Shown here: positions 30,696 through 42,277 of the stretch, one piece after another
Position numbering within the stretch: the first letter of the stretch is position 1
How the letters are laid out: every line of letters starts with the position of its first letter
Assembly (NCBI GenBank): GCA_964035575.1
Contig: OZ037907.1
Location: forward strand, 682,001 to 746,000
Length of the DNA: 64,000 nucleotides
Direction: 5' to 3'
Source: Rhynchopus sp. YZ270_cl-10
Lineage: Eukaryota; Euglenozoa; Diplonemea; Diplonemida; Diplonemidae
The notes under the pieces: generated by a model
What the model was told of the DNA's origin: nothing
What the model saw: the letters and a program-made list of their open reading frames with translations, nothing else
Database searches by the model: none
Translations under genes and position numbers: made by a program

Positions 30696-32453
30696 TGTAA
30701 AAAAAGAACAAAGCTGTGAAGAAAAAGAGAGAGAGAAAAAAAACCCCCTCGCTCCCGTTGTAAAAAAAAGGGGGGCGGGGGGGAGTGTATCCTTTCTGTG
30801 GGGGGATAGATTAGTTGAAATGCAACGCAGCTTAGTCGAGCTAAGGTGGAGAGGGTGGGAGAGAAAGAAAAAATAGTTGTTTGTGGGGGGAGGAAAATTC
30901 TTTTTTTTTTCTTCATTCGGTATTTCCGTGATAAAGCATAACAATAGGAAGATGCGGGGGGGAGGGGAAGATAAAAAAAAACCCTAAATGAAAAAGTTGA
31001 ATGAAAAAAAAAAGGGGGGGCCTGTTTTTTGGTTCCGAGAGAAACCAAGCCCACTGAAAAATAGAGATGGAGGGACGATTGTATAGCTGCCTAAAAAAAG
31101 GGGGGGTGTGGGGCAGCTATACTTTTTGATAGCGAAACTGACGGGGGGGGTGTGGGGGGAGGTATAGGGAGAGCGGGAACAAATAGTTTTGCTGGATTTT
31201 TTTTTCTTCTTTTGCTTTGTTTTTGTTTTGTGTTTGCATTTTTTTTTTTTTTTTGATTTTACAGGGTGTTTTCCAGGATCTGACATTTTTTTTTTTTTGG
31301 GTGGCATTTTTTTTTTTTTTAGACCAAAAAATTCTCCCGCGCGGAAGGCCCCCTCTTAAACACTGTACATGATTTACCCGAACAGGGCTTCCGCTTGGTT
31401 TTTGGTCTCAAAATTTGGCCCCCCCGAGCTTTCTTCGAGCCCTAGCGGTCGTCGCACGCGCGACTCCCTGCCAATCACAGGAAGGAGAGGGGAGGGAGGT
31501 AGGCGCCGCAGGCGGAAAAAATTGCAATATTCACAATATTGGCAATGTGCTTTTGTCTGATGAAGACAGTAAGAGCGCCGCAGGCGCACGGTACGCTACT
31601 TTTGCCCTATTTACTTTGGCTTGTGAAGGTGGTGGAGGCTGAACGGCTCGTGAAGGAAGATGTTTGTTGGGTAGCTGCAGGCAATTCGAGCAACTCAGCG
31701 AGCCACGTGCTCTCCATGGTGGGGTCACAGGTCATACAACACTCAAAAAAAAAGAAGAAAATCTTGGGTGGCATATATGCCACCCAAAAACCACCCCAAA
31801 AATCTTGGGTGGCATGTCATGCCACCCAAAACCACCGTGGAAAACACTCTGATTTTTGTCTTTTTTTGTTTCGTTCATGGATTTTCAGATTTTTTTGTTT
31901 TTTGTTTTGCAAGTCTTGCCGCTTTTGTTTTTTTTGAATTTTTTTTTGTTGTTGTTTTTGTTTGCTCGAAATTTTGTACCCCAGAATGCACAGCCATTTT
32001 TTTTTACGTATTCCGGATGATTAGTGTAGTTTTCTTTTTAAAATTTTTTGTATTTTGTTGTGTTTTCTTGCTTTATTTTCTTTGTGGGATAGGAATAAAA
32101 TTGTGGCTATGTGACCCTTACCCCACTGATTTTTTTTTTTGTGTTTGTGTTTGTGTTTGTGTTTCCTCTTCTCTTTGGGAGAGACTTTGCACCCTACAAC
32201 CATATTGGCTTTCAGGCCCTCCCTCCCATTTTGCAAAACAAGTAAGGGGGGGGGAAAAGGGGGGATAAAGGGATCGAACGTACATGATCACTCGCCGCTT
32301 TTTGATATCATAAACAGAATGAAAGTTTTTTTGAAGGGAAAAAAAAAATGACCCTCTCCCCTCCCCCGATACCCCCCCCACCAACCCCAGGAGAGCAAAG
32401 CACAGCTCTCCATCCCCAACGCCCACTTATCCAACCAAACTTATCCACCCCAC
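30696..32453. other. spacer with element fragments and palindromes
   Basis: No gene seen. 31330-31745 shares blocks with the interior of the hAT-like element at 42278-43452 (AGCGCCGCAGGCGCACGGTA, then TGCTCTCCA(C/T)GGTGGGGTCA), so it is probably a relic of a related element whose ends I could not fix. Confidence 0.5.
31764..31829. repeat. two consecutive perfect palindromes
   Basis: TTGGGTGGCATA / TATGCCACCCAA at 31764-31787 and TTGGGTGGCATG-T-CATGCCACCCAA at 31805-31829. A further half-site TTGGGTGGCAT lies near 31298. Confidence 0.85.
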
Positions 32454-33177
32454 TTACTGCGTCCGCTGCTTTTTCTGCTTGCGCGATACAACGGATCCGT
32501 CGTCGCGTGACACACTGCGTGTCTTGCGCTTCTTCCCTGCTGCCTCAGGTGCCACTGCAGGGGAGGTACCGGGTGTGACGGCGAACGCTTCTGCATCGTC
32601 CCCGTATGGTGCGTCGCCTTCGTCTTGCTTTTGCGAGATTCCTGAAAAAGAAGAACAGAATGAGGGCGAAAGTAGCCCAAAGTAAACCTTAGTACATAAT
32701 TAGGGTCTGCACTCAATGACCGAATCCTATGTTCATCCTCAACCCTAAAGAGCAACTTTGACAGGAAATCCCCCCCCTAAGTGTCTTGAAAATTTTTAAC
32801 ATGCCACTCACTATGTACCACAACGCGGAAAGGCCTAGAAATAGAAACTTAACACTCATCACACGATAAAACCCATGGGAGAGGTTGTGGTGAAACGTAC
32901 ACACGTTCGTCCCTAGAACCGCGAGTGTGTTCAAAATGCTTTGTTTCTATTTCCTCCTTCATTTCATGAGGTGACACAAAAAAAGTAGAGTTGAAATACA
33001 GAGCCCTCTGACAGTGCACTAGCCTTGAAATATGCTATCCCAGGGGGATAAGTTAACCTCTCCCCGGGGAGAGGTTATGCAGTGCAAATCGTGTTGGACA
33101 GAGGAAAATGGAGTGTCCACATACCTGCGTATTTCCCTGAATGGGAAAGATACGTCGACGACTGGCTTGCGAGCTCC
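32454..33177 (-). CDS. two 3' exons, probably the C-terminal tail of Pol I subunit 1
   Basis: Exon 33177-33125 (acceptor TTCACCTTGCAG, donor GTATGT) joins exon 32641-32454 (acceptor TTTTTCAG, ends TAA). The joined frame reads ELASQSSTYLSHSGKYAG, ISQKQDEGDAPYGDDAEAF, GKKRKTRSVSRDD and ends KQKKQRTQ, an acidic then strongly basic tail. No ATG is available in this frame, so the exons need an upstream partner. The RPA1 frame just upstream can supply one: a splice at CCA-GTAGCA (33504) would read through into ELASQ in phase. That donor is atypical here (others are GTATG), so the link is uncertain. The intron between the two exons carries a foldback element and an F3 repeat. Confidence 0.5.
32838..32953. 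mobile_element. foldback element, uninterrupted copy, 116 bp
   Basis: Inverted ends GAAATAGAAAC / GTTTCTATTTC; subterminal AACACTC / GAGTGTGTT also inverted. It is homologous to 9712-10373 without the inserted Harbinger-like element. The central hairpin is derived from GTTCGTCCCTAGAACCGC. Confidence 0.85.
32989..33024 (+). repeat. F3 repeat, intronic
   Basis: AGTTGAAATACAGAGCCCTC then TGACAGTGCACTAG. Confidence 0.55.
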
Positions 33178-33225
33178 CTGCAAGGTGAATGGTTTGTAAC
33201 AAAGAAGGGGGGGGGGGGGGGGAAT

Positions 33226-33265
33226 ATTTATAAGACGAACCTAAGCAGCTTCTGCTTCGTCCTCT
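33226..33265 (+). repeat. F2 hairpin repeat
   Basis: TTTATAAGACGAACCTAAGC, AGCTTCTGCTTCGTCC. Its 3' arm has drifted from TGCTTAGCC. Confidence 0.5.
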
Positions 33266-33500
33266 ACTGTCATAAAGGAAGTGTATTCTGAAAACACTGC
33301 AATCCCTTTAAAAAAATCCTGCTTTTTTAGGTACAAAACACCGAAGAGAACACTCCAAAGATGAAACATGATTTTCACAACGTCCAAAACTACCAAAAAA
33401 AAGGTTTGAAAAAGCTGCAATCTTTTTTAAAGAAAAATCCAAGGATAGCGCAAAGTGGTAGATGTTGCATTTTATAAATCTGTACACACAGACGTAGATG

Positions 33501-36500
33501 CTACTGGATTTCCTGCTCCATCTGTTTTGAGTTAGCCCTCCCCACATACTGTCCAAAGATGATCCTTGCTGCAGGTGACTTCATATCATCTTGAAGCCCT
33601 TCCTTCGTCGCGGATGCCAAGAACTTGGTTGCAGTCTCGAAGGTCATCCTCGAAAGGATACTAGGCGAGTTTGCGATAACGCTGAACCGCGAGAAACCCT
33701 TCCACACCTGTTGAGATATGTGTTTAGTATTATTGTGCGTTCAAAAGGTCATCTCAAAAAAATGTAAACAGAAACCCTAGTGTGGGATCACATCTTCCAC
33801 AAGAAGACCCTCTGTTTTGCCATAAAATCCTTCGTGCAACAAAGCGGAAATATTTTTTGAACATTGTCGAAAAAAAAACGCGAGAACCTCTGCCCCCGCC
33901 CCAAAAAATACACCCAAAATAGTCTGAGAGACAAGACACCCCCCCACATACCCCTGTGAAGAATGCCCTGTCAGTGACAAGGGACAGCCATCTGCTGTCG
34001 ACACTGTAGGATTTGAACAGACGCTTCAGTTCCTCCATGAGCCCTGCCTGTCCTGCCTCGACTCCGAACGTGGCTGCCATGTCGGAGTGGTCTGTGGAGC
34101 GCACCTTATCAAATCGTATGCTCTTCTCTATGTCGGGGAACTCCATCAGCAGCTTCGGGAGGGCCTGTTGTGATTGTGTTGTGTGTGTGTTTGATAGCTA
34201 ATAGGGGGTAATTCTAGCGCAGAATATGGCCATTTATGGTGGTGTGTGCGTGGTGTTGGAGGGGAAGAAAGGTTTATAGGATAACCATAAGACTCTCGGA
34301 GCCAAACAGGGTTGGAATGGCGCAGGTACGGAAGGAGCAGGCAGAGCAGAGGAAGGACCAGCAGGCCTTCATGGCTAGCATCATGAGCCTGCTGACAAAA
34401 ACCGTGGATACGACAGATGACGGATGTCGCCTTCGTGTCATTATTCGCGTCAGTGGCATGGAGCAAAAGACTCCGAGAGCAACAGTGTGCCCTTCTCCCG
34501 CCGAACTTCTTGTGTGGTTCACCACGAATCCGGAGGACTTCTGCATTGCGCCGGAAAGGTGGGTCGTGGTGAAGAGTCTTCAAAACGGCCCAGTAGTTCC
34601 GATGACCAACTTCGAGGTGGCAGCCACTACTGTTCAACGCGTCAAGCTAGTGAAAATGGTGACACCAAGGACGTGTCGTGTGTGTACTGACGCATACAAG
34701 CTGAAGTTGATTTCCCTCTCATCTAACCCTTCCCACAACTCCTTTATCGTCGGGACCGCCTACCACCGATGACTCACGAAATCAAACAAGAGGGAAGAAG
34801 CGGAAGCGACGGAGGCGGAGGCACCCCCCCAGTCGGAAGGAGCGCAAGGTCCACGCCACCCAGCGCAAGGTGACCCTTTTCGGCGAGTTAAACGCTGAAT
34901 TATTCTATTATTCTACTCTGTGATGCAGAAGACGGTGCTGTCCCACGCAGCTATTGCTGCAACCATGAACCCGAAGAACTTCCCCTGCATTCCGGCATCG
35001 TACTCCTCCGCAAAACACGTCTCCAACATCTTGATGTACTGGAATGCGGACCCCCTTAGGGGAAGGCACAGGGGCCGGTAGTAACGCCAAGTAGGGGCCA
35101 GGGGCCAGAAAACCGTCTCCCTTATAGCTGTCCCTGGTGGGGGGTAAAAAAAACCCTTCTTGTTTTGAAATCCTAAAATCCACCTTAGTTTTTACTGGTA
35201 CTGTATGCTAACAAATATTAGACTTGAAAATACAAAGCCCTCTTGTGTTACAGCTCGGTAATTTGGTCTGATTGACAATCGTTGTACAGCATCAGCTGTA
35301 CGACATTGCACAAAAAAAAAAAAAAAAGAGTTTTTGCAAGGGGAGAATGAAAGGGATGGTTATTGATGCAGGCACCTCCCGACCTCGCTCTCGTTCTCAC
35401 TCTAAGAGAGCAGGAGCACCAGGCCAAGGAGTATTTTTCCCGGCTTATTGCTTGGGGAAAAGGGGGCTGCGGGAGGTAAGATTGCTACATACCTGGGTTA
35501 CCTGTTTGATCTTGCCACCGTCCAAGTGGAAAATCCCGCCAGTTCCCTTGTTGTTGGGCACAAAGAATGCACGCTGGATGCCGGTCAGTTCCGACCTACG
35601 CAACATCACATCGTCGAAGGTCTTCTTCAGGAGATCGGGGATCATCTGTTTGGAGGGGTTTTTTGAATGATTGTTGTCTTCGTTTTGGCGTTATGTGGTC
35701 TACAATGAAGCATTCTTAGTGAGAACTCTAAAGGGGGAAGAAAGGTTTTCTAAGTTTCATCCTTTTTGATTGATTTCGTATTTTAAATTTCGAAGTACAT
35801 CAATTCTACAGGATAGCACCGCTTAGCTGATCCTAAGCCGCTCCTGCTTCACCAAACAAAAAGGTGTGCAGTCTGTGAATACCCTGGACAAAATAAAAGG
35901 GAAACTGCCCCACTGCTTTGAGTGATGCGTAACCTTTCTACGTAGAACAACAAGACACTACAACTCACCTATACTGTATAAATAAGGAAAAAAGGTAGCT
36001 ATAGAGTCGTCAACCTCTCATCTTTACCTGGACACAACAGAAGTCACTCAAAAGGAACATACGAGGTTAACATGGTTCGGCACTGTGAGGGTCAGGTGGT
36101 ACTGCAGCACATCACTGCTGTCGTCGCTCCTGCAGACACCGTGCGGGCTGACGTGCAGGCCAAGGCTGTTCAGCACCTTCTGTTTTGCCTCTGTCGTGGC
36201 CTCTCCTCCTGCTCCTCCTGCCTCTGCCGTCTTGGTCGCTTCGCCGTTTGTGTCGGGCTCTGGCTCACCTTCAACGATTTTGTCTGCAGGGGCTGCGTCT
36301 GGGAGACGCCCGCCTTCGTAGGGGATGTACATGGTGGTGGAAGGGAGGGAGAGGGCGTCGGTCTTTTGCTCGAGGCATCCGGTGATGTCGTCGAAGTTGA
36401 GCAGACGGATGTCGCAGGTACGTCCGTCGGCGTTCACATAGTCGCGAATGTGTTCCGGCCGCTTCTCCTTCTTTCCACGCGCCTCCTTCAGCGCAGAGGC

Positions 36501-39500
36501 GGTGGTGCCTGTTGGGTAGTATTCACGGTCCAGCTCATCCACCAAGGGGTTCTTCTCGCCTACCGCGGTTGACTCTCTGCAGTCAAATCCAGAAGCGTCG
36601 TGCACCAAATCCCAGTTCCACGACCGTCTCACGCGAGCCATGATGGATTTGTTCAGCTGCTTCAAAGTGCTGTGCATGTCGCCCACAGCACCGCTGATCT
36701 TCTTGTCGTCAAGCGCGAAGAGGCTTTTGACCTGAGTGTCAGAAGCAGAAGGGATAGGGGCGGAGGTAGGCATCTTGACAATCCCCAAGGCCTCGCGGAC
36801 CTTGCGGTAGTTCGAGTCAAGGTTGTCCCAGGTGTTCTTCCCCGCAGGGCCCTTCTTCAGAATCGCGGCAGGGTCAGCATCGCAGCCAGACAGACCGTGC
36901 TCTCCCACATAGTAGTTCAACAGCTTCGCCTCGCTGAAGTTGATGCGGAACTTAATCTTCTTGTACTTCTCGTTCGGGCCAAGACCGATCTGGGTGTACG
37001 AGAACGGAAGCGGGGTGTGCAGCAAATCCGACAGCTTCTTCGGCGAGAGCAAGACGTGCATCTTCAACAAAGCCTTCGCCACCGTCGGGTCAATCTTCTC
37101 AACAGGAAGCAACACCATAGGCTCCGAGACGGAAGCAGACTGCAGGATCTGACGCAAACGCGGAATACCCTCAGTAACGTGAGAAACGGTCTGTCCGGCC
37201 TGGTGGAAGGTGTTCAAGGTCATCTGGGTGGAGGGCTCGCCAACACTCTGTGCGGCAATGATACCCACCGGCTCGTCGCACGCCATCTTCGCCTGCATCT
37301 TCCTGAGTGCTGAGGACATACCGATCGCCTGCCCAACCTTTGGCGTCGGGTGCACCCCAGTAGAAACCTTCTTAACAAAGCCCTTCGTCCCGTCGTCAAG
37401 AGCAACCTGCTGGTACTGGCGGTGCTTGGCGTCGTCCTCCTTACGCTTGGGTGAAGGGAGAAGGGTAAGGTGGGTGCCAGCTTTAAGCGAGGTGGAAGTG
37501 CCGTTTGCGTTGAGGAATTTGACCTTCTTCTTGTTGGCAGACTCGAGAAGCTCGCCAGGGCGCTTGCGGGAGGAGGTGATAATATCCATCTCCCGTTGGA
37601 TCTCCTCGTTGGGAAGCGACTTCCAGGTTCTCGTGCAGCGTCCCATGCCCTCCATCACAGCCTGCGTAGTGTGGAGTGCGACAGGGTACGGCTCCTGTCC
37701 AGAGCTCCACCCAGCACTGCGCTGAGGGTCCAGCCCGTCGTGGCCGAACTTGAACTGCACAATCCCGCCAGCCTCGTCAATCACAGCAGGGTTCACCTCA
37801 GGCTTGCCCTCCGCATCCGAGGTGAGCATCCACTTCGTGGCAAGCCCCTCCATACCCTTCACAACGGAACGCTGCAGGTACCCAGAACGCGACGTCTTCA
37901 CGGCAGTGTCGATCAACCCATCTCGCCCTGCTGCTGCGTGCACAACGTACTGCTGCGGACGGATGCCGGACAAGAAGCGCCCCAGACCAAACCCACCACA
38001 GGAGGCCCTGTCGTCACCAAGCAGAGTACCTGGGAGCGTCTTCCCGCTGGGCATGCATTCAACACGATCTCCATCGAAGGTCTGCTGACCGAGCAGCACA
38101 GCCATCTGGGTGGAGTTCACACCGGAACCCTTGGCTCCACTCATTGTCATCATTGCGAGGCAGTTGTCTGGGTACTGCTTGGCCATACCACGGGGGAACA
38201 TATCCTTGTTGAGCTCTCCTGTACGCTTCATCATTGTACTGAGACGGTCGCCTTCTGTCTGCATGCCGACAATGGAGTCATCGAGTTGGCGGAGACGCTC
38301 GGTACGCTCTGCCTCCTTCTCCTTGGTGAGCTGCAAATCGCCGATACCCAGGGTGAATCCGTAGTACTTCAGGTACTCCGTCAGAAGACGCCCGAAGCAG
38401 CACGTCAACGTACCTGCCGCCTCCTCACCGTGCACCTCATGCACAAACTGCACCAGCGTGCCCCCGGTTGCCCCCAGCTGGTTCTTATCAAGCACACCAC
38501 GCACATACTCATCAAACACGACCTCCACCTGGTCGTCCTCCAGGAACTTATCAGGGTTGGTACCATTAGGGTTCCACACCGTGGCAGGCAGTGCGGTACG
38601 CCCCTCGAAGGAGACACCACCGCAGAACCTGCCGATCACAGAGAACCTCTTGGTGATGAAGCGCAGGATCACGGAGATGACCTGCTTGCCGGTCCAGGAC
38701 TCCACCCAGGTGGAGACAGGTGGCTTGGATTTGTCAGGTTGTGTAGTCCTCTTGACGCGCATGGCAGGCTCGGGCCTGGTAGGCATGGGGGTGTCGAATT
38801 TGTCAGCGAATTTGTGAAGTGTTGCGTAGACAAGACGGTCGAACTCATGGCCAGAGAGGAAGCAGTCTCTGCTGGTCAGAAGCACCCCGGCAACGACGTG
38901 GTCCTGGATCAGACCTCTCAGGGGCTTCCCGGAGGTCGATGAGATGAAGTGCTTGCGCGCTGTGTTCAATACGCGCAGCTCCATCTGCGCACGCTCTGTC
39001 TGCGGAACGTGAATGTTCATCTCATCTCCATCAAAATCCGCGTTGAACCCTTTGCAGTTTGCGTAGTGGAAACGAATGGTACGCTCGCTGCTTGCCACAA
39101 CAAGACGCTGTCCGAGCCACGACGACTTATGCAGGGTCGGCTGTCTGTTCAACACAACATGATCATCCGTCGCAACGTGGCGGAAGACCTTGAAACGCAC
39201 ACCACCCCATTCTGCTCTGCTCTTTGCCTTCTCGAGGACGGACTCAATCCAGAGGACGGTCTCGAGGGCCTGCTCACCACCCATGCGCACAATGTCAATA
39301 ACCTGCATGTTCTCGGAGGTGAGGGTTTTGTTCTTCATCCAGTTCGGCTTTCTCGCTTGGAGGAGGATCTGAAATGCTTCGGCGATGCGTTCAACGTTGT
39401 CGCAGTCCATCTCGATGCGGCTGGCTCCTGGGTATACTGTTGCACCGTTGAGGATGCTGTGCAAGAGGAAGCCTCGTCTGTCGCGCATTGCGGCAATCTG

Positions 39501-41882
39501 ATCGGCAAGCTCGGGGAACTCCTCCAGCTTTTCTTCGAGCTGTACGATGCCCGAGAGGGCGGGGAGCACCTCGGGGATGGTAAGACGCTTTGCGAAACGC
39601 CTGCTCAGCATCACCTGGTCGTCCTCGAGCGCGTTGTCCGGGGAGATGACAGAACGGCACGCCTGGTTGACACGCTTACCCATGAGGTTGGTTCTGAACA
39701 GACCAGACTTCTTCTCGAAGATCTGCTGCGCGCCCTTCGTCGGCTTCGACCCCATCCCATCCGACTGTGCAAACATAATCCTTCTGTACGAATCCTGCGC
39801 TGCGCGCGCACAGAACTCAAACGTACGCGGCCGTGCCTTCCAGAAGGCGACCACATCAGACAGCTTGCGTTCCACCTGCGTTGTGTCGTCAAACTGGTTC
39901 TTCAGCTTCTGCGTACCAAGCTTCTTTCCAATCACCTTCAGGTCCTTACAGCATGCGAGAATAGAAGAAATCTGCTTTGTCTGGTCATCTGCCTGCACCT
40001 TAGAGTCTCCTTCACGGAAGGGACGGAATTTGTTTGGTCCAATCTCAACAACTTGATGCAAGAACGCCTTCCAATATTGATGCGGTGGCACACGGAGATG
40101 CGGATCCACGGTGTCCGGGGAGGAGCAGACCTGGTAGAAGATTTCCCCGAGGGACTCCTGCTCCGCCAGGAAGAGACCTACAATCTTATCCTTAAGGGAG
40201 TGGGGTGGGAGGTAGACGTTTCCTCGCGGGGCCGCCTCACGGAGGGGCTTGGATTTGCCAAACTTTCCGTCCTGCTTGAAGTGCACAACCTGCCCTCCTC
40301 CTTTGTTGATCTCTGTCTCAGATTTGAAGGTTTTCAGCTCCGCTGCAAGCTGTTCCCACTGCTTCGAGGAGTTGTGGGGGAGGACACCACTCTTTCTGGA
40401 GGCGGCTTCGATGTTTGCGTCCATATCCTTTCCTGACATATCGTAGAAGAAGGCGGACTTCTTGAGTTCTGCGATGCGCTTTGGGTTGTGCAGGCCGCAG
40501 TGCCTGCAGGGTGCGGAGGATTGCACAGAGGTGATAGTTCTCCAGAGGGCGTTTACTACTTCACGGCGTTTTGCGAACATAAGCCCGTGTCCAGGGCGTT
40601 CGGATTCGGGGATGGACGTCTCGGCCTTCTCAATGTATTCGTACACCCACTTCATGAGTGCTTCTCCTGCCTCTGCAGCCTGCTCCGCAGGGAACTTCTT
40701 GAAGCCTTTCTTCTCGACAGGGCGGTCCTCAGAAGGGGTGTCCCAGCGTTCGAGGGCAAATTTCTGGTCCATCACCTCTTCCACCCCTGGGGTCCACAGA
40801 CGGGCGTTGAGGAGACGAAGCGACGCGACTTGTCGTTTAATTTCGTAGGTAGATCCACGCCATCTATGGCACCACCAGCAGCTTCCCCGGAGCATCGCGA
40901 GCACGTCATCCCATTGGAGGGGGCTGACAAGCCACATATCTTGAGGGATTTTGATGTGGGAGTGGTGCCCCGGGCAGGAGGGGTGTGGGTCGGTGGTGAT
41001 GGACTCCTGCTTGACGTCGACCCCGCAGGCGACGCATTGCATGAGACGCAGCTTCTTCTTCCCACCCACCTTCCCTTCGCTGTGCATCAAGGAGTCTCCG
41101 CACTCAGGGCACGCAGGGATTTTCCCTTCATTGCAGGTCGCACACCAGATCGTCCAACGTCCTGCATGCTTCCCTTCTCTCTTCACCTCAACACTTCCCA
41201 TTCTTGGGTCATACAATCCTCCAACGTGAAAGCAAGAAGGCAACCCTTCCGTTTCATTGTCTGTCGTTCCGGTGACTCTTCCGGTGCGGCGTTTGTCGAG
41301 GTGCTTTCTGAGTTTGCGTTTCACCTCGTTGTAAGGCTCTGTTTTGTGTGTTGCGTTGAGGGCATCGAGGGCGCGGGAAGTGAGTCGGGAGGAGCCTCCT
41401 TTTTTGCTTTTCTTTGCTTTCCCCATGGCGCCTTGGTTGGATTCGGTGTCGGAGAGGCCGACAACAGAGTTGATATCAGAACGGCCGTTGGAGCGACCAT
41501 CTCCGGAAAGATCGGTGTCGAGGGGGTCGATGTGTGAGAGTTCGGAGGCCTTTGTTATGACGGTCGCAGCGTTGGTTGAGGCAACGCCGTCTTCATCCAT
41601 TGTGTCATTGGAGTTTGCAGAGTCAGATGCCACATCGCTAGCAGAGTCTGTATGATGAAACCCTGCCATCTTCCGCTGCATCATCCTCTTCCTCTCATCG
41701 GTCGAAGTTGAAGGTTGGTTCAAAGCCCTCCTCACTCTCCCCTTAGAAGAGCTCAATAACTGCTCGTCAGTGAGAAGCTGAAGTTGTACGGTAAAGTTGC
41801 TGTCTGCCTGTTGCTTCTGCAGTAATTCCAGCCATTGTGCTGGACGGATCCCTGGGGTACTATCCGGAAGAAGACCTGCCAT
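33501..41882 (-). CDS. RPA1: RNA polymerase I largest subunit (RPA1/RPA190), four or more exons
   Basis: Exon 1 41882-36063 (1940 codons), exon 2 35645-35493, exon 3 34164-33952, exon 4 33707-33501; all phase 0 with GTATGT donors. The clamp has GGLYDPRMGS (~221), a zinc site CATC..CPEC..CVAC and CPGHHSHI (~303). The KRVNQACRSVISPD block and the catalytic NADFDGDEMNIH (~946, the Mg-binding aspartates) follow. TSGKPLRGLIQDHVVAGV and GIIAAQSVGEPSTQMTLNTF with GIPRLRQI come next; these wordings are of Pol I type rather than Pol II or III, and there is no heptad tail. Exons 3-4 give the conserved end (DHSDMAATFGVEAGQAGL, RMTFETATKFLASATKEG, SPAARIIFGQYVG). The N-terminal ~200 residues are an extended Ser/Asp-rich region unusual for the family. 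Introns cluster at the 3' end. The protein may end at 33501 or continue into the exons at 32454-33177. Confidence 0.95.
34189..34231 (+). repeat. F6 repeat at an intron 3' end, copy 2
   Basis: TGTTTGATAGCTAATAGGGG then GTAATTCTAGCGCAGAATAT and GGCC, inside RPA1 intron 2, 25 bases from its acceptor. Confidence 0.75.
34317..34772 (+). CDS. unidentified 151-aa open frame inside an RPA1 intron, opposite strand
   Basis: MAQVRKEQAEQRKDQQAFMA, RLRVIIRVSGMEQKTP, SPAELLVWFTTNPEDFC and SLSSNPSHNSFIVGTAYH have normal protein composition and codon use like the genes. It is the only substantial plus-strand frame of this quality apart from 44941-45381. It begins just after a partial F2 repeat and GCCAAACAG. 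It could be a nested gene, a retrocopy or part of a mobile element; I do not recognise the family. A minus-strand frame at 34913-35050 (MLETCFAEEYDAGMQGKFFG, ending in a stop) lies beside it. Confidence 0.35.
   Translation: MAQVRKEQAEQRKDQQAFMASIMSLLTKTVDTTDDGCRLRVIIRVSGMEQKTPRATVCPSPAELLVWFTTNPEDFCIAPERWVVVKSLQNGPVVPMTNFEVAATTVQRVKLVKMVTPRTCRVCTDAYKLKLISLSSNPSHNSFIVGTAYHR
35222..35256 (+). repeat. F3 repeat, intronic
   Basis: ACTTGAAAATACAAAGCCCT then CTTGTGTTACAG, in RPA1 intron 2. A hairpin GTACAGC-AT-CAGCTGTAC follows near 35284. Confidence 0.5.
35359..35383 (+). repeat. F1 repeat, truncated
   Basis: GTTATTGATGCAGGCACCTC then diverges; in RPA1 intron 2. Confidence 0.55.
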
Positions 41883-42105
41883 CGGTCAGGTTTGAGAAAA
41901 AAAATGATAGTGTGTTTTGTGTGTTTTTTTCCCCCAACGGAGGGCTTCCCCCCGTTCTGAAAAAAAGGTGTGGTTGTGGTGAAAAAGGGAAGGTGGAAAA
42001 ATGAAGAGAAAAAAAAAAAGGAAAAAAAAATATTCTATTTTTTTGAAGGTCAAAATCTAAGGAATGCAACAGATAAAAGACATAAAAAAATACACAAAAC
42101 AAATT

Positions 42106-42165
42106 TGAAGTTATTGATGCAGGGCACACCTCAGGTTGGTTTTTTGCCAGCCCCGGATTAACAAC
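42106..42165 (+). repeat. F1 hairpin repeat, diverged
   Basis: TGAAGTTATTGATGCAGGGC, ACACCTCAGG, TTGCCAGCCCCGGATTAAC. The arms GCAGGGCA / TGCCAGC keep pairing although the loop differs. Confidence 0.6.
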
Positions 42166-42180
42166 AAAAAAGAGGGGAGA

Positions 42181-42220
42181 TAAAAAGATGAACCTAAGCC
42201 TCTCTGTGCTTAGCCACCTT
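42181..42220 (+). repeat. F2 hairpin repeat
   Basis: AAGATGAACCTAAGCCTCTC then TGTGCTTAGCCACCTTATA. Stem CTAAGC / GCTTAG. It begins 16 bases after an F1 copy. Confidence 0.75.
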
Positions 42221-42277
42221 ATAAAAAGCCCCCTATTTTTCAACAGACTGTTTCCCCATGCCCCATATCCCCATACT

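Noticed and set aside
30696-30944. In-frame upstream extension of the cysteine-rich gene
   Set aside because: It lies upstream of the CTTCACAG acceptor and lacks cysteine modules; the downstream Met begins a perfect signal peptide.
36072-41655. Long plus-strand open frames opposite RPA1 (up to 495 codons)
   Set aside because: They are antisense shadows of the polymerase exon; the minus-strand frame contains every catalytic motif.
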